Shown in pieces: positions 16,859-26,146 of a stretch of 64,000 nucleotides of DNA. Numbering within the stretch: position 1 is the stretch's first letter; each line of letters begins with the position of its first letter. The notes beneath the pieces are model-generated. The model searched no databases. It saw only the letters and a program-made list of their open reading frames with translations, and had not been told where the DNA came from. This DNA is from Paucibacter sp. KCTC 42545 (GTDB taxonomy: Bacteria; Pseudomonadota; Gammaproteobacteria; Burkholderiales; Burkholderiaceae_C): positions 3,162,001 to 3,226,000 of the forward strand of contig NZ_CP013692.1 of assembly GCF_001477625.1 (NCBI RefSeq), given 5' to 3'. A program made the translations under genes and the position numbers.

Positions 16859-17080
16859 ATGCAAGCATCATCACCCCCAATCGCGAATGGCCAGCCCAGT
16901 GCGCCGAACGCAGCTCAAGCCCAGCCTGCGCCCGCTGTGCAGCACCCAGCAACGGCATCCACACGACGCATCAGCAGCAGCGAATTAATGGGCAATTTGC
17001 GCGAGCTGGAAATCGAACATTCCGGCAGCCTTTACCGCCTGCGCCTGACTTCTCTCGGCAAACTGATCCTGACCAAATAA
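16859..17080 (+). CDS. hemP: Hemin uptake protein HemP
   Basis: A 73-residue protein whose last 35 residues are the HemP domain: ISSSELMGNLRELEIEHSG, then YRLRLTSLGKLILTK, the hallmark C-terminus. Members act as regulators or helpers of heme uptake gene expression in Burkholderia and Bradyrhizobium (HmuP). The first 38 residues are Ala/Pro/Gln-rich and probably disordered; a later ATG (16988) would give just the domain. A Fur-box-like site sits directly upstream. No heme receptor or heme ABC transporter gene follows, so it stands alone here. Confidence 0.88.
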   Translation: MQASSPPIANGQPSAPNAAQAQPAPAVQHPATASTRRISSSELMGNLRELEIEHSGSLYRLRLTSLGKLILTK

Positions 17081-17115
17081 GCTCGCGGCGCGCCAGCCCA
17101 AACAGCACGCACGAA

Positions 17116-17143
17116 AAAAAGAGGACCCGAGGGTCCTCTTTTT
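17116..17143. terminator. Bidirectional terminator
   Basis: AAAAAGAGGACCC pairs with GGGTCCTCTTTTT around two bases. The A-run and T-run make it work for hemP on one strand and for the PEP-CTERM genes on the other. Confidence 0.9.
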
Positions 17144-17178
17144 ACTGGCCAGCAGCCTAGCTACTGCGAGAGACTAGA

Positions 17179-17868
17179 TCAGCGCACCGTGCGGCGGCGC
17201 ACGATCAGACCCATGCCCGCCAAGCCACACAGCAGCAAGGCATAACTGCTGGGTTCAGGCACAGCGGTGGCCACCACCAGATCCTGGAAGCCCTTGTGAT
17301 CAAGGCGTGTCAGTTGATAGCGCGCGGGACCTTGGTAGTCGCTGGCGGCAGCCAAGTAGCTGTTGACCTGATTGGTGAAGTTGGCATTCAGATCAGCCGC
17401 GCCGGCCGCCGAAACATCGCTCAAGCCTGCAAAAAAGAAACCGCCATTGCCTGCAGAGACATTGAAGGTGCTGCTCTCTTTTTCATGGGTAATCTCCCAC
17501 ACCGCCACCTGGAAGGCAGCCTGCTGGTAGGCATTGCTCAAGCCCGCGTAGCTGGTAGAAAACAGACCCTGGAGGGCAGTCGCCTGAGGCGCACTGAAGC
17601 TGCCCACCGTATAGGTCTTCATGCCGAGGCTGGCGGGCGCAAAGTCTTGCTGCAATTCCACGCAGTAGGCGTAGAAGCTGCGGCCACCGGCATCCACATA
17701 GCTCAAGCGGCCAGTGGCGTAGTCGTCGCTGAAGCTGGTGCTGAGCACCGGCGCATTGGGATCCTCGCCCACGAACTGAATACTCAGCGTGGACGCAGCC
17801 TGGGCCAGCGAGGCCGAAACCAACAGTGACAGGAGCAAAGCGAGGCGTGACGCGGTAGAGATCTTCAT
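17179..17868 (-). CDS. PEP-CTERM sorting domain protein
   Basis: A 229-residue exported protein. A signal peptide ends at SLAQA (residues 1-24). The C-terminal sorting signal is VPEPSSYALLLCGLAGMGLIVRR, i.e. PEP motif, hydrophobic helix and Arg cluster, which exosortase recognises; exported PEP-CTERM proteins usually end in exopolysaccharide or biofilm matrix. The middle carries YAYCVELQQDFAPA and QQAAFQVAVWEI, as in the group of PEP-CTERM proteins with a thioester-like or Cys peptidase-like fold. It has a good RBS (AAGGA) and follows another PEP-CTERM gene by 43 bases, probably in one operon. No exosortase gene is in the window. Confidence 0.88.
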   Translation of the reverse strand: MKISTASRLALLLSLLVSASLAQAASTLSIQFVGEDPNAPVLSTSFSDDYATGRLSYVDAGGRSFYAYCVELQQDFAPASLGMKTYTVGSFSAPQATALQGLFSTSYAGLSNAYQQAAFQVAVWEITHEKESSTFNVSAGNGGFFFAGLSDVSAAGAADLNANFTNQVNSYLAAASDYQGPARYQLTRLDHKGFQDLVVATAVPEPSSYALLLCGLAGMGLIVRRRTVR

Positions 17869-17911
17869 ACTTTTCCTTCGGCGATTTTTTGCGCTAAGCA
17901 GATCAAGGCAG

Positions 17912-18457
17912 TCAGATCGAACGACGCTTGCGCATCACCAAGCCCATGGCGGCGAGTGCCGTCAGGCTCAACAAGGCCATTTGCGGCTCGGGCACATTGG
18001 CTGCATTTGGCTCGATGCCAAACTTGGCCTGGTAGAAGCTGTACTGCTTGCTGCCTAAACCCTGCTGAACCACCGTCAGCGTCCAATCACCTGTACCCAA
18101 TTCGGTGGGCCCCATACGCCACTGCTCTTGCCAGTTGAAACCGTTATCCCAGTCGCCAGCCACGGTTTCGATGAACTTAAAGTTTTGGCTGCCATCAGCG
18201 CTCTGCAGATAGGCATCGACGATATTGATGGATGGCAGTCCAGACTTGACAGCCAGGGTATGCAAATCACCCCAGACCTTCGCGCCTGCATCCAAATGGA
18301 AGGTGTAGCTGTCTGTCGTCAGGGCGGTCGCCTTGATCGGTTCTTTGGCGAATGTAGTGGGTGCGCTCGCCTGCAGAGTCACCGGACCGGCTTGCGCCAC
18401 GGGCGCCAGCATCAACAGGCCCAAACCAAAACTCAAGATCAACTTCATTGTTTTCAT
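17912..18457 (-). CDS. PEP-CTERM sorting domain protein
   Basis: A 181-residue exported protein. The signal peptide is residues 1-23 (ending VAQAG). The mature part has TDSYTFHLDAGAKVWGDLHTL and GDWDNGFNWQEQWRMGPTELGTGDWTL, and is predicted to be all-beta. The C-terminal sorting signal is VPEPQMALLSLTALAAMGL with a basic end RKRRS. RBS GAGG stands six bases before the ATG. It is probably cotranscribed with the next PEP-CTERM gene. The function of the mature domain is unknown. There are no cysteines in the mature part. Confidence 0.87.
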   Translation of the reverse strand: MKTMKLILSFGLGLLMLAPVAQAGPVTLQASAPTTFAKEPIKATALTTDSYTFHLDAGAKVWGDLHTLAVKSGLPSINIVDAYLQSADGSQNFKFIETVAGDWDNGFNWQEQWRMGPTELGTGDWTLTVVQQGLGSKQYSFYQAKFGIEPNAANVPEPQMALLSLTALAAMGLVMRKRRSI

Positions 18458-18673
18458 ATGAATCCTCTTCGATGCCAGGGCCGCCTGGCAAGGCTAGGCA
18501 AAGGGCGCTGGCTATCGCTTCCCTGATGTTTCACATGCTAGGGGAAGCACATGACAACGTCTCCCCGCGTACCGGGGGAGCGATCACAAAAAGCGTGACT
18601 ATTCGCACAACGATTTCAGCGCCTGCGCGTTCCACCCTTTATTTGCGGGGGGTGTTAGGCAAGGCAGAAATGC

Positions 18674-18706
18674 AAAAGGCCGCCAACGACGCGCCGGCGG
18701 CCTTTT
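18674..18706 (-). terminator. Terminator of secA
   Basis: AAAAGGCCGCC (18674-18684) pairs perfectly with GGCGGCCTTTT (18696-18706), 40 bases after the secA stop. The T-run lies on the minus strand side. Confidence 0.85.
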
Positions 18707-18748
18707 GTTGCGGGGCACATCAAATGCCACCCCGCCAAGGCATTCAAC

Positions 18749-21499
18749 TCATGCCAACTTGCCGTGGCAGGCCTTGAACTTCTTGCCGCTTCCGCAGGGG
18801 CAAGGATCGTTGCGACCCACATGGCCGTACTGAGCGAGAGCTGCGGCAGCATCCGGGGCGGCTTCTTGCGAAACCGAGCCATCTTCGTTGGGATGGGTGT
18901 AGGTCACATTGCTGACGGCTTCGGCGCGCTGCTCAATGGCCTCGGCGGCACGGCTTGCCTCCTCCTGCGACTGGATGCGCACATTCATCAAGGTGCGGGT
19001 GACTTCCATCTTCACCACATCAAGCATCTGCGAGAACAGCTCGAAGGCTTCGCGCTTGTACTCTTGCTTGGGATTCTTCTGCGCGTAACCGCGCAGATGG
19101 ATGCCCTGGCGCAAATAGTCCAGCGAGGCCAGATGCTCGCGCCAGTGCTGGTCGATGCTTTGCAGCAGCACCATGCGCATGAAGGGCGTGAACTGCTCGA
19201 CGCCGACGCGCTCCAGCTTTTCCGCGAAGGCCGCATCCGCCGCCTTAACCACTTCCTCCACCAACTCTTCGTCGGTGATGGAGTTACTCTTCTCAACCAT
19301 GGCCTTCAAGGCCACGTCGAGCTGCCATTCATCGCGCAGCACCCGCTCCAGGCCGGTCAGGTCCCACTGCTCTTCAACGCTTTCCACCGGCACAAAGGTG
19401 CGCACCACATCGCTCATGGTGCTGGCGCGCAGATTGTTGATCTGGGCGTTCAGGCTCTCAGCTTCGAGGATGTCGTTGCGCTGCTCGTAGATGACCTTGC
19501 GCTGGTCATTGGAGACGTCGTCGTACTCCAGCAATTGCTTGCGGATGTCGAAATTGCGGGCTTCAACCTTGCGCTGGGCGCTTTCAATCGAGCGGCTCAC
19601 GATGCCGGCTTCGATGGCCTCGCCTTCAGGCATCTTCAGACGATCCATGATGGCGCGCACACGGTCACCCGCGAAGATGCGCATCAGCTGGTCATCCAGC
19701 GACAGGTAGAAGCGCGACGCACCCGGATCACCTTGGCGGCCGGCACGACCACGTAACTGGTTATCGATGCGGCGGCTTTCATGCCGCTCGGTGGCGATAA
19801 TGCGCAGGCCACCGGCAGCCTTGACGGCCTCATGCAAGCCTTGCCACTCATCCTTCAGCTTTTGAATGCGCGCAGCGCGGTCGGCCTCGCCCATCGAGGC
19901 ATCGGCTTCCAGCAGCTTGATCTGGTTCTCGACGTTGCCGCCCAGCACAATGTCGGTGCCGCGGCCAGCCATATTGGTGGCGATGGTGATAACGCCGGGG
20001 CGACCGGCCTGGGCCACGATCTCGGCTTCCTTGGCATGCTGCTTGGCGTTGAGCACAGCGTGCGGCAACTTGGCCTTGTTGAGCATGGCCGAGATCAGCT
20101 CGGAATTCTCGATCGAAGTCGTACCCACCAGCACCGGCTGGCCACGTTCGTGGCAGCTGCGGATGTCGGCGATCACAGCATCAAACTTTTCCTTATTGGT
20201 CTTATAGACCAAGTCCTGCTCGTCCTTGCGTTGGCGCTGGCGATTCGGCGGAATGACGATGGTTTCCAGGCCATAAATTTCCTGGAACTCATAGGCTTCG
20301 GTATCGGCCGTGCCGGTCATGCCGGCGAGCTTGCCGTACATGCGGAAATAGTTTTGGAAGGTGATCGAGGCCAGGGTCTGGTTCTCGCTTTGAACCTGCA
20401 CCCCTTCCTTGGCTTCCACGGCCTGGTGCAGGCCATCGCTCCAGCGGCGGCCGGTCATCAGGCGGCCGGTGAATTCGTCAACGATGGTGACTTCGCCGTT
20501 TTGCACCACATAGTGCTGGTCGCGGTGATACACATGGTGTGCGCGCAGAGCGGCGTACAAGTGGTGCATCAAGGTGATGTTGGCGGCGTCGTACAAGCTC
20601 GCGCCTTCGGCCAGCAGGCCGGCTTCGGCGAGGTACTTCTCAGCATTGTCATGACCGTCTTCGGTCAGATAGATCTGGTGCGACTTCTCGTCGACGGTGA
20701 AGTCACCGGGTTCGATCACACCTTCGCCGGTGCGAATGTCCAGCTCACCAATCTGCTTCTTCAGCTTGGGCGCCACTTGATTGATGGCGAGGTAGACATC
20801 GGTCTGGTCATCGGCCTGGCCGGAGATGATCAGCGGCGTGCGCGCCTCGTCAATCAGGATCGAGTCCACCTCGTCGACGATGGCGTAGGCCAGCGGACGC
20901 TGCACGCGATCGCGCACCTCGTGGACCATGTTGTCGCGCAGGTAGTCGAAGCCGTATTCGTTATTGGTGCCGTAGGTCACGTCAGCGGCATAGGCCGCCT
21001 GCTTCTGCTCACGCGGCATTTGCGGCAGGTTCACACCCACCGTCAGGCCGAGGAAGTTGTAGAGCTTGGCCATCCACTCGGCATCGCGCTGCACCAGGTA
21101 GTCATTGACCGTCACCAGATGCACGCCCTTGCCGGTCAAGGCATTCAGGTAGACCGGCAGAGTTGCCGTGAGGGTCTTGCCCTCGCCGGTGCCCATCTCA
21201 GGGATCTTGCCGTCATGCAAGGCCATGCCGCCGATCAGCTGCACGTCGAAATGGCGCATCTTGAAGACGCGCTTGCCGGCTTCGCGAACGACGGCAAAAG
21301 CCTCGGGCAGCAAAGCGTCAAGCGACTCGCCCTTGGCGACGCGCGCCTTGAACTCGTCCGTCTTGGCCTTCAGCGCAGCATCATCGAGCTGCTCGAACTG
21401 AGGCTCCATCGCATTGATCTGCGCAACGGTGCGGCGGTAGCCTTTTAGCAGTCGCTCGTTACGGCTACCGAAAATCTGGGTGAGAAGCTTGGGCAACAT
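18749..21499 (-). CDS. secA: Protein translocase ATPase SecA
   Basis: A 916-residue motor ATPase that drives preproteins through SecYEG. The start [19 protein letters not shown] matches the family. Walker A is [14 protein letters not shown], the DEAD-type box is [20 protein letters not shown], and [17 protein letters not shown] with [10 protein letters not shown] marks the second motor domain. The C-terminus ends with the zinc-binding tail [14 protein letters not shown] that binds SecB and lipids. The frame runs 19 codons further upstream, but MLPKLL is the usual start. It is divergent from the DciA-like gene, as in several proteobacteria. Confidence 0.97.
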   Translation of the reverse strand: MLPKLLTQIFGSRNERLLKGYRRTVAQINAMEPQFEQLDDAALKAKTDEFKARVAKGESLDALLPEAFAVVREAGKRVFKMRHFDVQLIGGMALHDGKIPEMGTGEGKTLTATLPVYLNALTGKGVHLVTVNDYLVQRDAEWMAKLYNFLGLTVGVNLPQMPREQKQAAYAADVTYGTNNEYGFDYLRDNMVHEVRDRVQRPLAYAIVDEVDSILIDEARTPLIISGQADDQTDVYLAINQVAPKLKKQIGELDIRTGEGVIEPGDFTVDEKSHQIYLTEDGHDNAEKYLAEAGLLAEGASLYDAANITLMHHLYAALRAHHVYHRDQHYVVQNGEVTIVDEFTGRLMTGRRWSDGLHQAVEAKEGVQVQSENQTLASITFQNYFRMYGKLAGMTGTADTEAYEFQEIYGLETIVIPPNRQRQRKDEQDLVYKTNKEKFDAVIADIRSCHERGQPVLVGTTSIENSELISAMLNKAKLPHAVLNAKQHAKEAEIVAQAGRPGVITIATNMAGRGTDIVLGGNVENQIKLLEADASMGEADRAARIQKLKDEWQGLHEAVKAAGGLRIIATERHESRRIDNQLRGRAGRQGDPGASRFYLSLDDQLMRIFAGDRVRAIMDRLKMPEGEAIEAGIVSRSIESAQRKVEARNFDIRKQLLEYDDVSNDQRKVIYEQRNDILEAESLNAQINNLRASTMSDVVRTFVPVESVEEQWDLTGLERVLRDEWQLDVALKAMVEKSNSITDEELVEEVVKAADAAFAEKLERVGVEQFTPFMRMVLLQSIDQHWREHLASLDYLRQGIHLRGYAQKNPKQEYKREAFELFSQMLDVVKMEVTRTLMNVRIQSQEEASRAAEAIEQRAEAVSNVTYTHPNEDGSVSQEAAPDAAAALAQYGHVGRNDPCPCGSGKKFKACHGKLA

Positions 21500-21809
21500 G
21501 CAGCGTGATGGTTGTATCGATGACTCGGGTGACGGTAGATGCCAAGGGTATGGCAACGCCCCTCGATGAAGATCTCGTCACTGCGAACGCGTCGCCGTGG
21601 TCGAGACCTGCAATGGCTATTGGATATTCTTGCAATCAGACGTCGGGCACATATGGGGTCACTCCCCGCGCTCTGCAATAGCCCAACGCCGAAAGCTCCC
21701 GCCAAATAGGCCTGGCGCAAAACCTTGGCAGTTTAGCATCCGCACTCAGCAGGCTTGGCCAATGCGCAGGCGGGCCCGTACAAGCCCGGGACAGGACTAC
21801 ACTGAGCCC
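21500..21809. other. Intergenic region between divergent secA and dciA-like genes
   Basis: About 310 bases hold the promoters of both genes. I see only weak sigma-70-like boxes (for example TTGCAA near 21630) and no riboswitch, small gene or strong hairpin. No SecM-type arrest gene is present. Confidence 0.4.
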
Positions 21810-22175
21810 ATGCTCCCGCCCAGCCGCCCTCGCTACCTTGGCCCCCACTTTCGGCAGTCAGCCCAAGGCGGCCAGGTACCCGATCCGCTGCCCATCGCCA
21901 AGGCTCTGGCCCAGCACGAAGGTCTGGCCCGGCTAGGCGCACTGCTGCAAGCATCGAATCGCCGCATGGCAGTGGTGCAGCCCGCACTGCCGGGTGCGCT
22001 GGTGCGCTTCGTCAAACCCGGCCCCGTCGATGAAGAGGGATGGACCCTGCTGGCGGCCAACGCGGCCGTCGCGGCCAAGTTGCGGCATCTTCAGCCGAGA
22101 CTGGAAGACATGCTGATGGAGGCCGGGCTGGTGCCGAGCAAGGTGCGGGTCAAGGTTCAAAGTCAGGGCGGCTGA
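21810..22175 (+). CDS. DUF721/DciA-like protein
   Basis: A 121-residue protein of the DUF721 (DciA) group. DciA is the ancestral loader of the replicative helicase DnaB in bacteria without DnaC. Visible are the ALLQASNRRMAVVQPALPGAL region, then FVKPGPVDEEGWTLLAANAAVAAKLRHLQPRLEDML, the KH-like core with its basic helix, and VPSKVRVKVQ at the end. The location beside secA resembles that of dciA in Pseudomonas. Divergent sequence keeps the assignment below certainty. I start at the ATG 21810; the frame is open upstream without a typical start. Confidence 0.75.
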   Translation: MLPPSRPRYLGPHFRQSAQGGQVPDPLPIAKALAQHEGLARLGALLQASNRRMAVVQPALPGALVRFVKPGPVDEEGWTLLAANAAVAAKLRHLQPRLEDMLMEAGLVPSKVRVKVQSQGG

Positions 22176-22248
22176 GTTTCGCAAACGGCGCCCGCCCCAC
22201 GCCGATTTACACCAGCACACCTTGAGGCGTGCCGCGCGCGGCCATGAA

Positions 22249-22280
22249 AAAACCCGCGCTCCTTGCGGAGGGCGGGTTTT
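22249..22280 (+). terminator. Terminator after the dciA-like gene
   Basis: AAAACCCGC (22249-22257) pairs with GCGGGTTTT (22272-22280), with an inner CTCC/GGAG stem. It works on both strands and lies between the dciA-like gene and tRNA-Thr. Confidence 0.85.
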
Positions 22281-22313
22281 AAAGTTGCCCGATGGCAGCT
22301 TGTGTTGTGCGTG

Positions 22314-22389
22314 TGGTGCCGACTGTCGGATTCGAACTGACGACCTACCGCTTACAAGGCGGTTGCTCTACCAACTGAGCTAAGCCGGC
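22314..22389 (-). tRNA. tRNA-Thr (TGT)
   Basis: A 76-base tRNA on the minus strand with acceptor stem GCCGGCT, anticodon loop CTTGTAA (TGT, Thr), T-loop GTTCGAATC and encoded CCA. The acceptor stem has one G-T pair. Confidence 0.96.
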
Positions 22390-22458
22390 ACAAGCCCATG
22401 ATTATAGGGTAAAAATTTGACCCCAAATCAATATTGGCGCTTTGACTTCAATTTAAAT

Positions 22459-23085
22459 CTATTTCACGCGCTTCAGAGCTGGTCGGCCGGCCCCAGGGCC
22501 TGGGCCATCGGGCTCATCATCGGGCGAACCCGATGATGAAGCCTCGGGAGCTGTCGATTCAGCGTCGGCTTCCGTAGCAACCGGATTGGGCGCCAGGCGC
22601 AAGCCACGCACCGGCTTCGCCGGCACGGCCGCATCCGGAGTCGCAGCAATCGACGCTTCCAAGGCGGGCGAAGCAGCTGCCGAGGCAGGCGCCGCCGTCA
22701 GAGCCGCAGCCCCTCCACCATCCACTTCAGGCGGCGGGAAGGCCATGCCCTGCCCGTTTTCACGCGCGTAAATCGCCACAACATGATCGACCGGCACGAT
22801 GATCTCGCGCGCCGAGCCGCCAAAGCGAGCCTTGAACTGGATGAACTCATTGCCCAGATCAAGACTGCTCGTCGCCTCGAAGCCGACGTTCAACACGATC
22901 TCATTGTTGCTGACGTACTCCATCGGCACCTGCACAAAGCGATCGACATGCACTGCGATGTAAGGCGTGAAGCCGTTGTCGGTGCACCAATCGTGCAAGG
23001 CGCGGATGAGATAGGGGCGCGTGGACGTGCTGGGCGTTGCTGCCGTGCCGTCCACATTGCTTCCCTTGCCCTTGCTTTGATCCAT
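22459..23085 (-). CDS. sspB: ClpXP adaptor SspB
   Basis: A 208-residue protein that tethers ssrA-tagged proteins to ClpXP. The substrate-binding domain spans residues about 22-125: RPYLIRALHDWCTDNGFTPYIAVHVD, NNEIVLNVGFEATSSLDLGNEFIQFKARFGG and VPVDHVVAIYARENGQGMAFP. A long Ala/Pro/Ser-rich flexible linker follows. The last residues, GRPALKRVK, form the basic peptide that binds the ClpX zinc domain. It lies 20 bases behind sspA, the usual arrangement. The N-terminal 20 residues are an extra disordered stretch. Confidence 0.95.
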   Translation of the reverse strand: MDQSKGKGSNVDGTAATPSTSTRPYLIRALHDWCTDNGFTPYIAVHVDRFVQVPMEYVSNNEIVLNVGFEATSSLDLGNEFIQFKARFGGSAREIIVPVDHVVAIYARENGQGMAFPPPEVDGGGAAALTAAPASAAASPALEASIAATPDAAVPAKPVRGLRLAPNPVATEADAESTAPEASSSGSPDDEPDGPGPGAGRPALKRVK

Positions 23086-23105
23086 GAATGGCCCTCGCTG
23101 TCGAG

Positions 23106-23723
23106 TTACTTGCGCATGACCTTTTCGGACGGCGTCAGCGCCTCGATATAGGCCGGACGCGAGAAGATGCGCTCAGCGTACTTCAGCAGCGGCAAGGCAT
23201 TCTTGGACATGTCGATGCCGTAGTAATCCAGACGCCACAGCAGCGGCGCAATGGCCACGTCCAGCATCGAGAAGTCGTCACCCAGCATGTACTTGTTCTT
23301 CAAGAAGATGGGGGCGAGTTGTGTCAGGCGGTCGCGGATCTGGGCGCGAGCCTTTTCCAGCTGCTTGTCAGCAGCCTTGACGGTCTGGCTACGGCCTTCG
23401 AGGACGTTGACGTGAGCGAACAGCTCCTTCTCGAAATTGAGCAGGAACAGGCGCACGCGGGCGCGAGCGACCGGGTCGCCGGGCATCAACTGAGGATGCG
23501 GGAAACGCTCGTCGATGTACTCATTGATGATGTGCGACTCATACAAGATCAGGTCGCGCTCCACCAGGATGGGCACTTCGTTGTACGGGTTCATCAAGGC
23601 GATGTCTTCGGGCTTGGCGAACAGGTCGACATCGCGGATTTCGAAGTCCATCCCCTTTTCGAACAGCACGAAGCGGCAGCGATGCGAGTAAGGGCAGGTG
23701 GTTCCAGAATAAAGCACCATCAT
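23106..23723 (-). CDS. sspA: Stringent starvation protein A (GST-like)
   Basis: A 205-residue glutathione-S-transferase-like protein that binds RNA polymerase and acts as a transcription factor in stationary phase and stress. The thioredoxin-like N-domain starts MVLYSGTTCPYSHRCRFVLFEKG; VPILVERDLILYESHIINEYIDERFPH is the cis-Pro and Glu-Ser block, and the all-helical C-domain follows. It is first in the sspA-sspB pair and lies downstream of petC, a gene order common in beta- and gammaproteobacteria. Confidence 0.95.
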   Translation of the reverse strand: MMVLYSGTTCPYSHRCRFVLFEKGMDFEIRDVDLFAKPEDIALMNPYNEVPILVERDLILYESHIINEYIDERFPHPQLMPGDPVARARVRLFLLNFEKELFAHVNVLEGRSQTVKAADKQLEKARAQIRDRLTQLAPIFLKNKYMLGDDFSMLDVAIAPLLWRLDYYGIDMSKNALPLLKYAERIFSRPAYIEALTPSEKVMRK

Positions 23724-23873
23724 GGCGGCAGGCTCCCGAGGGTCAGGTCAAAAAAACATGCGGTCCGATCAATGGATCCGCACAAATGGCAAACGCAGTG
23801 GGCGCTCAAAAGAGCGATCCACTGCGCCTTGTGGCCCGTCACCGGCACAAAATGCCAGCTCGAGGCTACGGGC

Positions 23874-24656
23874 TTACTTCACATCTTTCCAGTACGAGGC
23901 ATTCAGACGCCAAGCAAACAGCGTCAGCACCGACAGGAACAAGAGCACCAGCACGCCCAGCTGGAAACGTTGGGCTTGGGCAGGCTCGCCCATCCACTGC
24001 AGATAAGCCACCAAGTCGCCGACCGCATTGTCGTACTGACGCGCATCCAGCTGGCCTGGCGTCAACTGCTCATAGCCCTTGAAGACATGGACTTTCTTGG
24101 CAGGGTCATGAGGATCAGCCGCTTCTTCGAACTTAGCGGCGCGCTGGCCTTGCAATTCCCACAGCACATGCGGCATGGCCACGCTGGGGAAGGCCATATT
24201 GTTCCAGCCGGTGGCCTTGGTGTCGTCGCGGTAATAGCTGCGCAGATAGGTGTAGAGGTAGTCTGCACCAGAACCCTTGGCGCCATCAGCGCGCGAACGC
24301 GCGATCACGGTCAGGTCGGGCGGCGTGGCACCAAACCAGTCCTTGGCCTGCTTGGCGTCCATCGAGATCTTCATCTGATCGCCCACCTTATCGGCGGCGA
24401 ACATCAGATTACCCTTGATCTGCGCTTCGGTCAGACCGAGGTCGCGCAGGCGGTTGTAGCGGTTGTAGGCGGCCGAGTGGCAGTTCAGGCAGTAGTTGAC
24501 GAACAACTTGGCGCCATTCTGCAGGGCAGCCATATCCTGCATCTTCTCTTTGGGGAACTTGTCCCACTCGATGCCACCCGCAGCAGCATTGGCGCCGGTT
24601 TGCACGCCAAGGCTGAGCAGCAGCGAGGTCAGCAGCGTAGCGATGAGTTTCTTCAT
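23874..24656 (-). CDS. petC: Cytochrome c1 of the bc1 complex
   Basis: A 260-residue subunit that passes electrons from the Rieske protein to soluble cytochrome c. The signal peptide is residues 1-24 (ending GANAA). Heme c binds at CLNCH (C56, C59, H60), and the Met ligand lies in AMPHVLWELQG or a nearby Met. The C-terminal anchor is LGVLVLLFLSVLTLFAW, close to the end, followed by RLNASYWKDVK. It lies 25 bases behind petB, and is last of the petABC operon. Confidence 0.97.
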   Translation of the reverse strand: MKKLIATLLTSLLLSLGVQTGANAAAGGIEWDKFPKEKMQDMAALQNGAKLFVNYCLNCHSAAYNRYNRLRDLGLTEAQIKGNLMFAADKVGDQMKISMDAKQAKDWFGATPPDLTVIARSRADGAKGSGADYLYTYLRSYYRDDTKATGWNNMAFPSVAMPHVLWELQGQRAAKFEEAADPHDPAKKVHVFKGYEQLTPGQLDARQYDNAVGDLVAYLQWMGEPAQAQRFQLGVLVLLFLSVLTLFAWRLNASYWKDVK

Positions 24657-24681
24657 TCTTTGGACTCCGTTGCTTGTCTGA

Positions 24682-26091
24682 TCAGTGGGGGTGGAAGGTC
24701 ACGCGGTCAGGCACCTGCTTGAAGGTACCCAGCTTGCTCCACCAAGGCATCAACAGGAAGAAGCCAAAGTAGAACACCGTGCCAATCTGCGCCACCAGCG
24801 TGCCCAGGTCGGTAGGCGGCTGAATGCCCAGGTAGCCCAGCACCAGGAAGAACACCACGAAGACAGCGTAGGCATAAGAATGCCAGCCCGGACGATAGCG
24901 GATCGACTTGACCGGGCTGTGATCCAGCCAAGGCAAGAAGAACAGAATCACAACCGCGCCGCCCATCACCACCACGCCCCAGAACTTGGCGTCGAAGGTC
25001 TTCAGCAGGGCCACGGCCACCACGGCCACGACCAAGGTTGCCAACTTGCCCTTGGCGGAGAAGCTGCCCTTCAACACTGCCAGCACCGCGCTCAGGCCAA
25101 CGATGCCTGCCAGCACATTGACCATGGGGTCGGTGGTGGCACGCAGCATCGAATAGAAGGGCGTGAAGTACCAAACCGGCGCAATGTGCAGCGGCGTCTT
25201 CAGCGGGTCAGCGGGGATGAAGTTGTTGTACTCCAGGAAGTAGCCACCCAACTCCGGCGCGAAGAAGATGATGCCGGTGAACACCATCAGGAACAGGCAG
25301 ACGCCGTAGATGTCATGCACCGAGTAGTAGGGGTGGAAAGGCACGCCGTCCAGCGGGTGACCGTTCGCATCCTTGGGCGCATTCGGGCCCTTGATCTCGA
25401 CGCCATCCGGGTTGTTCGAGCCCACTTCGTGCAGCGCAATGATGTGCGCCACCACCAAGCCCAGCAGCACCAGCGGCACAGCAATGACGTGGAAGCTGAA
25501 GAAGCGATTCAGCGTGGCATCACCCACCACAAAGTCACCGCGAATCAGCAGAGCCAAGTCCGGGCCAACGAAAGGCACGGCGGCAAACAGATTCACGATC
25601 ACCTGTGCGCCCCAGTAGGACATCTGGCCCCAGGGCAGCAAGTAGCCCATGAAAGCCTCGGCCATCAGGCACAAGAAGATGCCGCAGCCGAAGATCCACA
25701 CCAACTCGCGCGGCTTACGGTAAGAACCGTAAAGCAGACCACGGAACATATGCAGATACACCACCACGAAGAAGGCGGAGGCGCCGGTGGAGTGCATATA
25801 GCGAATCAACCAACCCCAGGGCACTTCACGCATGATGTACTCGACCGAGGCGAACGCCAGGGCCGCATCAGGCTTGTAATGCATCACCAGGAAAATACCG
25901 GTAACGATCTGGATCACCAGCACCAGCAGGGCGAGTGAGCCGAAGATATACCACCAGTTGAAGTTCTTCGGAGCGTAGTACTCCGACATATGCTCTTTGA
26001 AGAGCTGGGTGGCCGGGAAGCGGTTGTCCACCCATGTCATGAACTGCTCGCCCTTGCTTGCGCCGGCGGGAGCTACTTTGAATTCAGCCAT
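24682..26091 (-). CDS. petB: Cytochrome b of the bc1 complex
   Basis: A 469-residue integral membrane subunit carrying hemes bL and bH and both quinone sites. Eight or more hydrophobic helices are visible. Heme-ligand histidines lie in YMHSTGASAFFVVVYLHMFR and FSFHVIAVPLVLLGLVVAHI; the Qo-site signature is PDPLKTP-like ADPLKTPLHIAPVWYF preceded by PE in FFAPELGGY. The usual WNYGS-type block is TLNRFF-helix based here. It is somewhat longer than short bacterial forms because helices follow at the C-terminus. It sits between petA and petC. Confidence 0.95.
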   Translation of the reverse strand: MAEFKVAPAGASKGEQFMTWVDNRFPATQLFKEHMSEYYAPKNFNWWYIFGSLALLVLVIQIVTGIFLVMHYKPDAALAFASVEYIMREVPWGWLIRYMHSTGASAFFVVVYLHMFRGLLYGSYRKPRELVWIFGCGIFLCLMAEAFMGYLLPWGQMSYWGAQVIVNLFAAVPFVGPDLALLIRGDFVVGDATLNRFFSFHVIAVPLVLLGLVVAHIIALHEVGSNNPDGVEIKGPNAPKDANGHPLDGVPFHPYYSVHDIYGVCLFLMVFTGIIFFAPELGGYFLEYNNFIPADPLKTPLHIAPVWYFTPFYSMLRATTDPMVNVLAGIVGLSAVLAVLKGSFSAKGKLATLVVAVVAVALLKTFDAKFWGVVVMGGAVVILFFLPWLDHSPVKSIRYRPGWHSYAYAVFVVFFLVLGYLGIQPPTDLGTLVAQIGTVFYFGFFLLMPWWSKLGTFKQVPDRVTFHPH

Positions 26092-26146
26092 ATTGACCTC
26101 TGTCCTAAAACCTTGGTTCAGCCATTTTTAAAAAGGCCGCTGGGCA

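Noticed and set aside
19781..21448. 555-residue frame on the plus strand
   Set aside because: Antisense to secA.
23088..24722. 544-residue frame on the plus strand
   Set aside because: Antisense to sspA and petC; no family resemblance.
24685..25938. 417-residue His/Gln-rich frame on the plus strand
   Set aside because: Antisense to petB.
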